From positions 1 through 21,744 of the forward strand of contig JAJDTQ010000166.1 in NCBI GenBank assembly GCA_022827045.1: 21,744 bases of DNA, written 5' to 3'. This DNA is from Candidatus Binatia bacterium. GTDB taxonomy: Bacteria > Desulfobacterota_B > Binatia > UBA9968 > JAJDTQ01. Shown piece after piece: positions 6,485 through 12,333 of this stretch. Every line of letters begins with the position of its first letter. The stretch's first letter is position 1. The position numbers and the translations under genes were made by a program. The notes beneath the pieces were generated by a model. That model made no database searches and was not told the DNA's origin. It saw only the letters and a list, made by a program, of their open reading frames with translations.

Positions 6485-7030
6485 CTAACACACTTGCCCC
6501 TCCCCATAAAGGCGCTCGAATTCCTTGAGGGCTTCCACCGTGCTGGGAAACGCCAGCTCGTCCCAGGGAATCCGCGCCAGCGGGAAGGTTCCGGCCTCGG
6601 TGCTCTCGTCCCCGGCGGCGAGGACTCCTCCCATCACTTCCGCCACGTAGACGATGATCACGTTGGGCGAACCGGGATAGGAATAGACCCCCAGGAGCGA
6701 CCTCGTCTCCACTTCCAGGTGGCTTTCCTCCAGGGTCTCCCGCACCGCCGCCTCGGTGGTGCTCTCGCCGCGGTCCACGTAGCCGCCGGGGAAGACCCAC
6801 TTCCCCATGGCCGGCTCGATGCCGCGACGCAGCAGCACCACGCCGCCGTCCAGCGTGCAGATGGTTCCGGCCACCACCTTGGGGTCCTGGTAGAAAATGA
6901 ACGAACACTTCTCGCAGACCAGCCGTCCGGGCTCGTTGCTCTTGAGGACGCGTCGCACCAAGGACCCGGCGCAACGAGGACAGAAGCGGTAGCCGCCGCC
7001 TCCGTGATGATGGCCGTGGTGGTGATTCAT
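6485..7030 (-). CDS. Nudix hydrolase with zinc ribbon and histidine-rich N-terminus
   Basis: A 181-residue enzyme that probably hydrolyses a nucleoside diphosphate linked to another group (for example NADH, ADP-ribose or an oxidised nucleotide). The N-terminus starts HHHGHHHGGGG, an unusual metal-binding-looking run, then a zinc ribbon with Cys17/Cys20 and Cys39/Cys42 (CPRC and CEKC). The Nudix box runs from Gly83 to about residue 105: GGYVDRGE, then REtlEE with Glu98, Glu101 and Glu102 as likely metal ligands. The ATG at 7030 has AAGG five bases ahead; a GTG two codons upstream overlaps that site and is less likely. The gene follows the secreted hypothetical gene by 7 bases and precedes the peroxiredoxin by 81. 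The exact substrate cannot be read from the sequence. Confidence 0.85.
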   Translation of the reverse strand: MNHHHGHHHGGGGYRFCPRCAGSLVRRVLKSNEPGRLVCEKCSFIFYQDPKVVAGTICTLDGGVVLLRRGIEPAMGKWVFPGGYVDRGESTTEAAVRETLEESHLEVETRSLLGVYSYPGSPNVIIVYVAEVMGGVLAAGDESTEAGTFPLARIPWDELAFPSTVEALKEFERLYGEGQVC

Positions 7031-7037
7031 GTCCACC

Positions 7038-7571
7038 TTACGGTTGCTCCCAAGAGCAGTTCACGGTCGTGAGAACCTGCTTGTTGCGGCGATAGGTCGC
7101 GTCGTAGTCACAGCTTCCGCGAACGTTGGAGAACCTGCCGGTACCTCCGTCAAGGCTTCCTTGGCCGCTGCCGCCCGTCTCCACGCCCCCGCCGGTCCTT
7201 TTGCCCGACATGTAGAGCTTGTTCTCGCCCCGGGCGTCCTCGAACGTGCAGGCTGTCTCCAGACGGAAGCTCTTCGGGGTTTTCCTGCCGTAGACCACGC
7301 ACATCGTGTCACCGTGGGCACCCTTTGTAAACGGATCGCCGGAACTCTCGACAATAACGCCCACCCCGTGCAAACCGCCGCCGAAGACGGTCAGCTCCGG
7401 CTGTTCTATCGTGGTGTAGCCGTGAGTCGAAACCATGAGCATGGTGAAGGTACCGCTCGCGGCGGCGAAAACAGGCTGGACCATGCCCAGGCTCCCGGCT
7501 GCGACGATGCCCAGCGCGGCCGTCATTCGCCTCGCCGACGCCAGAACTCCAAGGATCTTCTTCGGTTGCAT
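7038..7571 (-). CDS. Secreted hypothetical protein with four cysteines
   Basis: I do not recognise this 177-residue protein. It begins MQPKKILGVLASARRM with a hydrophobic core and a likely signal cleavage near QPVFAAAS (about residue 37), so it should be exported. The mature part has four cysteines (contexts DTMCVV, TACTFED, RGSCDYD, VNCSWEQ), enough for two disulfides, and is rich in glycine and beta-type segments. The stretch GGTGRFSNVRGSCDYD resembles the closing strand region of small secreted beta-barrel proteins, but I cannot assign a family. The ATG at 7571 has GGAGGGG seven bases ahead. It is 23 bases after the rluB stop and 7 before the Nudix start, so it is probably co-transcribed with both. 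Confidence 0.8.
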   Translation of the reverse strand: MQPKKILGVLASARRMTAALGIVAAGSLGMVQPVFAAASGTFTMLMVSTHGYTTIEQPELTVFGGGLHGVGVIVESSGDPFTKGAHGDTMCVVYGRKTPKSFRLETACTFEDARGENKLYMSGKRTGGGVETGGSGQGSLDGGTGRFSNVRGSCDYDATYRRNKQVLTTVNCSWEQP

Positions 7572-7594
7572 GGCAAACCCCTCCGTTCCAAGTC

Positions 7595-8356
7595 TCAAAC
7601 CCGCCCGTCCAGGGCTACTTCGCGCTTGAGGCGCGTCACCTCCGCCTCGGTCAGCGGACGTATTTCTCCGCGCGCCAGATGACCGAGGGCGATGGGGCCG
7701 AAGCGGCTTCTGGCGAGGCGTTCCACCGTGTGTCCCAGGACCTCCACCATCCGGCGGATCTCCCGGTAGCGGCCCTCGCGGAGCTCCACCTCGAGCCACA
7801 CCTTCTGTTTCAGTCGCCGCAGCACCTTCACTCCCGCCGGCGCGGTCACGCCGTCCGCCAGGCTCACTCCCCGGCGCAGCCGTTCCAGTTGTGCTTCCGA
7901 AGGCATCCCGCTCAACTTGACCTCGTAGGTCTTGCGAACCCCGTAGCGGGGATGCGTCAGGCGGTAGGCCAGATCGCCGTCGTTGGTGAGGAGCAACAGG
8001 CCCGAGGTACCGTAGTCCAGCCGTCCCGCCGGAACGACGCCGGACGGATGGCGCCCGGCACGCAGGTAGTCGGACACCGACGGCCGCCCCTCGGTGTCCC
8101 GCATGGTCGTGATGACGCCGGCGGGCTTGTGGAACGCGAGATAGACCCGGGACGCCACAGGCCCAAGCGCCCGGCCGTCCACCCGGATGGTGTCGCATGC
8201 GACGTCCGCGCGGGTTCCCAGCTCGAGGACGCGGCGCCCGTTCACCGTGACGCGGCCTTCGAGTATCCACTGCTCGGCCTGGCGCCGGGAAGCGAGGCCC
8301 GCGTGCGCGATGATCCTTTGAAGCCGTTCCATGCCGAGTGCCGCTCTGCCGGTCAC
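7595..8356 (-). CDS. rluB: RluB-family 23S rRNA pseudouridine synthase
   Basis: A 253-residue RNA-modifying enzyme that converts a uridine in 23S rRNA to pseudouridine. An S4 RNA-binding domain occupies about residues 9-56 (ERLQRIIAHAGLASRRQAEQ). The catalytic domain follows, with HKPAGVITTM, the motif GRLDYGTSGLLLLTNDG (catalytic Asp114) and EGRYREIRRMVEVLGH, all typical of RluB/RluE. The start is the GTG at 8356, which overlaps the scpB stop as GTGA and has AGGAG eight bases ahead. An internal ATG (8332, residue 9) is possible but lacks a ribosome-binding site. The scpA-scpB-rluB order is conserved in many bacteria. The exact target position in rRNA is inferred from family only. Confidence 0.9.
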   Translation of the reverse strand: MTGRAALGMERLQRIIAHAGLASRRQAEQWILEGRVTVNGRRVLELGTRADVACDTIRVDGRALGPVASRVYLAFHKPAGVITTMRDTEGRPSVSDYLRAGRHPSGVVPAGRLDYGTSGLLLLTNDGDLAYRLTHPRYGVRKTYEVKLSGMPSEAQLERLRRGVSLADGVTAPAGVKVLRRLKQKVWLEVELREGRYREIRRMVEVLGHTVERLARSRFGPIALGHLARGEIRPLTEAEVTRLKREVALDGRV

Positions 8357-8964
8357 TCCAGGTTCTCCTGGCTGTCCGCGGCCTCACCCTCGTCCGGACC
8401 GGCCTCGCCCTGAACTTCGGCGTCGGGCTCCGGCAACGCCTGCGTCAGCTCCTCCATCTCCTGCAGGGTCGGCAGGCTCTTCAAGTCCTTGAGATTGAAC
8501 GCCTCGAGGAACTCGCCGGTGGTGCCGTAGAGGAAGGGTTTGCCGGCCACATCCTTCCGGGCCACGATCCGAATCATGCGCCGCTCCAGCAGCGTGGACA
8601 CGACCCCGTCCACGTTGACCCCGCGAATCTCCTCGATTTCGGCCCGGGTCACGGGCTGGCGGTACGCGACGATAGCGAGGGTTTCCAGGGTCGCCCGGCT
8701 CATGCGCGCCGGCTTTACGGCCGTCAGCCGGCGTACGAACTCCGCGTGCTCGCTGGGCGTCCTCAACTGATAGCCGTTGGCCACTTCCGCCAGGCGAAGA
8801 CCCCTTCCCGCCTCCTCATACTCCCGCCGCAACTCCCCGAGGGCGTCGGTGACCTCCTTGCGCGGAATCTCTCCCACGGCATCCCTCAAACGGTCCGCGG
8901 ACACCGGACCGTCCGCCGCCAAGAGGAGGCTTTCGAGGATCGCCTTGAGGCGCTCACTCTCCAT
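8353..8964 (-). CDS. scpB: Segregation and condensation protein B
   Basis: A 203-residue partner of ScpA in the SMC-ScpAB condensin that compacts and helps segregate the chromosome. Two winged-helix domains are visible: residues ~1-75 (RLKAILESLLLAADGPVSAD, EVANGYQLRT) and ~85-165 (LSRATLETLAIVAYRQPVTR with M for L, EIEEIRGVNVDGVVSTLLER, GKPFLYGTTGEFLEAFNLKD). The C-terminal tail is acidic and low in complexity. The ATG at 8964 overlaps the scpA end by 11 bases and has GGAGG six bases ahead; a GTG two codons earlier is too close to that site. The gene ends in a GTGA overlap with rluB, giving a coupled scpA-scpB-rluB set. Confidence 0.93.
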   Translation of the reverse strand: MESERLKAILESLLLAADGPVSADRLRDAVGEIPRKEVTDALGELRREYEEAGRGLRLAEVANGYQLRTPSEHAEFVRRLTAVKPARMSRATLETLAIVAYRQPVTRAEIEEIRGVNVDGVVSTLLERRMIRIVARKDVAGKPFLYGTTGEFLEAFNLKDLKSLPTLQEMEELTQALPEPDAEVQGEAGPDEGEAADSQENLE

Positions 8965-9721
8965 AGTCACCCTCCGGCGAATCCGCCGTCATGGCCGCGC
9001 TGGCCTCCGACAGCGACAGCATCGGCTCCATGACGATGGGCCCCAGCCGTTCCTTCTGGAACACGTGCACCGCGCGGATGCGGATGAGCTCCAGCAGCGC
9101 CAGGAAGGTCACCACCACGTCCATCCTGGAACCCGCGGAGTCGAACAGCTCGTGGAACAGCACCGATGAGGCGCGGTGCAGCTCGTCGAGGATGTAGGTC
9201 ATGCGTTCGCGCACGGACACCGTTTCCTGCACCACCGTGTGCACGGACGGGCCCGGGAACCTTTCCAGCACCCGCTGCAGCGCCGACATCAGGTCGAACA
9301 CCGAGAGCTGCTCGAAGCTCACCTCCGCGGTCCGCTCGGGGCGGCCCTGGTGGACGAACACGTCCCGGTTGAGGATTTCCCGCTCCTCGAGTTCCCGGGC
9401 CGCGTTCTTGAAGCGCTCGTACTCCAGCAGGCGGCGGATCAACTCTTCGCGGGTGTCGCCGCCCTCCTCCTCGTCATCCTCGTCCTCGTCGTCCGGAGGC
9501 AGCAACATCCTGGACTTGATGTGCACCAGGGTCGCGGCCATGACGAGGTACTCTCCGGAGACGTCGAGGTTGAGGCCCTGCATCAACTCCAGCGTTTCCA
9601 GGTACTGCTCGGTGATGGCGGCGATGGGGATGTCGACGATGCTGAGCTCGTTCTTCTTGATGAGATGGAGCAGCAGGTCCAACGGACCTTCGTAGATCTC
9701 GAGTTGAACATGCACCGCCAT
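8954..9721 (-). CDS. scpA: Segregation and condensation protein A
   Basis: The 255-residue kleisin subunit that bridges the SMC heads in the chromosome condensin. The N-terminus has the ScpA signature YEGPLDLLLHLIKKNELSIV followed by DIPIAAITEQYLETL and GEYLVMAATLVHIKSRMLLP. The C-terminal winged helix includes VVVTFLALLELIRIRAVHVF. Between them is a strongly acidic linker (DDEDEDDEEEGGD, about residues 77-89), longer than in many homologues. The ATG at 9721 follows the trpS stop by 6 bases and has no clear ribosome-binding site, which suggests coupling to trpS. It overlaps scpB by 11 bases. Confidence 0.93.
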   Translation of the reverse strand: MAVHVQLEIYEGPLDLLLHLIKKNELSIVDIPIAAITEQYLETLELMQGLNLDVSGEYLVMAATLVHIKSRMLLPPDDEDEDDEEEGGDTREELIRRLLEYERFKNAARELEEREILNRDVFVHQGRPERTAEVSFEQLSVFDLMSALQRVLERFPGPSVHTVVQETVSVRERMTYILDELHRASSVLFHELFDSAGSRMDVVVTFLALLELIRIRAVHVFQKERLGPIVMEPMLSLSEASAAMTADSPEGDYGE

Positions 9722-9727
9722 GGTGGG

Positions 9728-10705
9728 CTACAGCGTCAGCGCCGACCGGACCTCGCTCATGGTCGCCTCGGCCTGCTCGCCGGCGACACGGTTGCCCTCG
9801 GCGACGACGTCCCGGATGTCGTCCGGCCGGTTGTCGTAGTACGCCTTCTTCTCCCGGAAAGGCGCGAGGTCGTCGACGACGTGCCGGATCATCACCTTCT
9901 TGCAGTCGAGGCAACCGATACCGGCGCTCCGGCATCCTTCCGAGACCTCCTGGATCTCCTCCGGGGTGCAGTAGATCTTGTGCAGGTTGAATGCCGGGCA
10001 CTTCTCCGGCTCGCCGGGGTCGGTCCTGCGGGCCCGCGCCGTGTCCGTCACCATGCGGCTCAGCTTGCGGTCGATGGTCTCCGGCGAATCCGAGAGGAGC
10101 ACGGAGTTGCCGTAGCTCTTGCTCATCTTGCGTCCGTCGAGGCCCGGCAATCGCTGGGTCTCCGTGAGCAGCACCTCGGGTTCGGGGAACACCGGACCGT
10201 AGAAGCTGTTGAAGCGCCGGACGATCTCCCGGGTGAGCTCCACGTGGGGCGCCTGGTCCACCCCCACCGGCACCCGTTGGGCCTTGTACATGATGATGTC
10301 CGCTGCCTGCAGCACCGGATAGCCGAGAAAGCCGTAGGTCGACAGGTCGCGCTCCTTCAGCTCGGTCATCTGCTCCTTGTAGGTCGGGTTCCTTTCCAGC
10401 CAGGAAACCGGCGTCAGCATGGACAGCAGCAGATGGAGCTCGGCGTGCTCCTTGATGTCCGATTGCCGGAAGATCGTACACCTCGCGGGGTCGAGGCCGA
10501 CGCTGAGCCATTCCGCCACCATCGCCCGGGTGCCGTCCGAAATGCCGTCCGGAGACTGGTAGTCCGTGGTCAGCGCATGCCAGTCGGCGACGAAGAAGAA
10601 ACAGCGGTAGTCGTCCTGCAGGCCCACCCAGTTGCGCAGGGCGCCGTGGAGATGGCCCAGGTGAAGCAGTCCGGTGGGGCGCGCGCCGCTTACGATGGTA
10701 TCCAT
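9728..10705 (-). CDS. trpS: Tryptophanyl-tRNA synthetase with putative [4Fe-4S] cysteine motif
   Basis: A 325-residue class I synthetase that charges tRNA-Trp. The HIGH motif is HLGH (15-18, in TGLLHLGHLHG), and KMSKS is at residues 193-197 (GRKMSKSYGN). Tryptophan-pocket segments YPVLQAADIIMY and VPVGVDQAPHVELTREI are intact. In the anticodon-binding region Cys236, Cys258, Cys265 and Cys268 give C-x21-C-x6-C-x2-C (ending CRSAGIGCLDC). This is one residue short of the C-x22-C-x6-C-x2-C motif that holds a [4Fe-4S] cluster in Thermotoga maritima TrpRS, at nearly the same residue numbers; Cys246 lies between. The ATG at 10705 is 9 bases after the M50 stop, with no strong ribosome-binding site. 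Confidence 0.95.
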   Translation of the reverse strand: MDTIVSGARPTGLLHLGHLHGALRNWVGLQDDYRCFFFVADWHALTTDYQSPDGISDGTRAMVAEWLSVGLDPARCTIFRQSDIKEHAELHLLLSMLTPVSWLERNPTYKEQMTELKERDLSTYGFLGYPVLQAADIIMYKAQRVPVGVDQAPHVELTREIVRRFNSFYGPVFPEPEVLLTETQRLPGLDGRKMSKSYGNSVLLSDSPETIDRKLSRMVTDTARARRTDPGEPEKCPAFNLHKIYCTPEEIQEVSEGCRSAGIGCLDCKKVMIRHVVDDLAPFREKKAYYDNRPDDIRDVVAEGNRVAGEQAEATMSEVRSALTL

Positions 10706-10714
10706 GGCATCAAC

Positions 10715-11371
10715 TTACACGACTCCGACCAGGACGGCCAGAAACCAGATCACGAAGTCCATGATCGGCACCAGCGTGTAGGTCAGCGCCCCGGTCATGA
10801 GCAGCGCGACCACGATGATGAGGCCGAATGGCTCGATGCGGGCCACCTGCATGGCCTGGGGCTCGGGCAGGAGGCCCACCAGCACCCGCCCCCCGTCCAG
10901 CGGCGGCACCGGAAAGATGTTGAACACCGCCAGCATGACGTTGATGCGGACGCTGGTGAGGCACATGTACCACAGGTACGAGAACACCGAGCCGGCCGCG
11001 ACGCCGCCGCTCATGAGGATGAACTTCACCAGCAGCAGGCTCAGGACGGCGAGGATGATGTTGGCGCCGGGCCCCGCCAGCGCCACCTTGATCATGTCGC
11101 GCCTGGGATCCTTCAGGTTGTCGTAGTCCACGGGGACGGGCTTGGCATAGCCGAACACCGGCCCGCCGGCCCAGATGAGCAGGGCCGGCAGCAGAACCGT
11201 GCCGACGATGTCGATGTGCGAGAAAGGGTTCAGGGTGAGCCGGCCCATGATGGCAGCCGTGGGATCACCCAGCCGGTAGGCCACCCATCCGTGCGCCACT
11301 TCGTGAAAGACGATGGCCACGAGCACTGGGAAAGCCCAAATCGACAGTTGCCACAGGAACTCTTGGGCCAT
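10715..11371 (-). CDS. M50 (site-2 protease family) membrane metalloprotease
   Basis: A 218-residue polytopic inner-membrane zinc protease of the compact M50 family without a PDZ domain. The zinc motif HEVAH is at residues 23-27 inside the first membrane segment (VLVAIVFHEVAHGWVAY). The third ligand is Asp159 in NIFPVPPLDGGRV. LGDPTAA and GRLTLNPFSHID between them are typical of this group. Such proteins sit next to trpS, scpA and scpB in many bacteria, but their substrates are mostly unknown; a role in regulated intramembrane proteolysis is inferred from the family only. The ATG at 11371 is 44 bases after the xerD stop. Confidence 0.9.
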   Translation of the reverse strand: MAQEFLWQLSIWAFPVLVAIVFHEVAHGWVAYRLGDPTAAIMGRLTLNPFSHIDIVGTVLLPALLIWAGGPVFGYAKPVPVDYDNLKDPRRDMIKVALAGPGANIILAVLSLLLVKFILMSGGVAAGSVFSYLWYMCLTSVRINVMLAVFNIFPVPPLDGGRVLVGLLPEPQAMQVARIEPFGLIIVVALLMTGALTYTLVPIMDFVIWFLAVLVGVV

Positions 11372-11415
11372 TGCACATTCTTAAGTGACGGGTTGCGAAA
11401 ACACAACGCCGCCTC

Positions 11416-12333
11416 TCAACCCTTGCCGCCGGGGGTTTCCCGCGGATGGAACTGCTGGTGGACCTTCTTGATGCGGCTCCGGCTCACGTGCGTGTAGATC
11501 TGGGTGGTGGCGATGTCCGAATGCCCGAGCATCGACTGCACCGCGCGCAGGTCGGCGCCGCCCTCCAGAAGGTGGGTGGCGAAGGAATGGCGCAGCGTAT
11601 GGGGCGTCACCCGGTGCTGCAGGCCGGCCCGGCGGGCGTACCCGCGCAGCAGCTTCCAGAAGCCCTGGCGCGTGAGCGGCCTGCCGGAGCGCGTGAGGAA
11701 CACGTAGTCGCTGTAACCACCGCGCAGGAAGAACGGGCGCACGTCGCGCAGGTAGCGCTGCAGGCACTCGTACGCAAAGCGGCCGAAGGGGACCTGCCGC
11801 ACCTTGGCGCCCTTGCCCTTGATGGTCAGATAGTTGCCTTCCATGCTGACCTGCCGCAGCGTCAGGGAGACCAGTTCCGAAACCCGCAGCCCGCTGCCGT
11901 AGAGCAGTTCCAGCATCGCGCGGTCCCTCGCCCCCAGGGGTTTGGCCTCGTCGGGCTGATCCAGCAGGATGCGCATGTCCGTGCCGCCGAGGGTTTCGGG
12001 CAGCCGGCCGGCGGCGCCCCGGGACGAAAACTCGGGCACCGGGTCGCTGGAGATCATCTCCTCCTTGAGGAGGAACCGATAGAACCGGCGCATGCTGCCC
12101 AGCAGACGCGCCACCGAGCGTTCGCTGAGACGCTGCCCCCTGAGGTCGGCGATGTACGCCCGCAGGTCGGACGCGGCGGCATCGCCCCAGGCGCGCACGC
12201 CGGCGGCGGAAAGGAACTCCGCCAGCCGGTTCAGATCGCGGCTGTAGGCCTCCAGGGTGTTGGCCCGCAACCCCCGCTCCACGGCCAACGTCTCGATGAA
12301 GAGGTCAACCGGCCGCGTCAGATCGTCCGTCAT
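11416..12333 (-). CDS. xerD: Tyrosine recombinase XerD
   Basis: A 305-residue site-specific recombinase that, with XerC, resolves chromosome dimers at dif. The N-terminal core-binding domain (about residues 8-95) includes LAVERGLRANTLEAYSRDL. The catalytic set is complete: Arg150 (GSGLRVSEL), Lys174 (KGKGAK), His245 and Arg248 (TPHTLRHSFATHLLE), His271 (LGHSDI) and Tyr280 (TQIYTHV). The ATG at 12333 lies inside the end of glnD (29-base overlap), with AGGAG about 13 bases ahead, so translation is probably coupled. No integration site or mobile-element gene lies nearby, and the housekeeping context argues for XerD and against a phage integrase. XerC or a single-recombinase homologue cannot be fully excluded. 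Confidence 0.9.
   Translation of the reverse strand: MTDDLTRPVDLFIETLAVERGLRANTLEAYSRDLNRLAEFLSAAGVRAWGDAAASDLRAYIADLRGQRLSERSVARLLGSMRRFYRFLLKEEMISSDPVPEFSSRGAAGRLPETLGGTDMRILLDQPDEAKPLGARDRAMLELLYGSGLRVSELVSLTLRQVSMEGNYLTIKGKGAKVRQVPFGRFAYECLQRYLRDVRPFFLRGGYSDYVFLTRSGRPLTRQGFWKLLRGYARRAGLQHRVTPHTLRHSFATHLLEGGADLRAVQSMLGHSDIATTQIYTHVSRSRIKKVHQQFHPRETPGGKG

Noticed and set aside
9176..11497. A very long plus-strand open frame opposite scpA, trpS and the M50 gene
   Set aside because: Its composition is rich in His, Gln, Arg, Glu and Val with no domain, and it runs antisense to three clearly recognisable genes. It is an antisense artefact of high GC third positions.
11416..12333. The tyrosine recombinase as an integrase marking a mobile element
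   Set aside because: It overlaps glnD and lies in a conserved housekeeping order. There are no flanking repeats, tRNA or cargo genes, and its sequence fits XerD.
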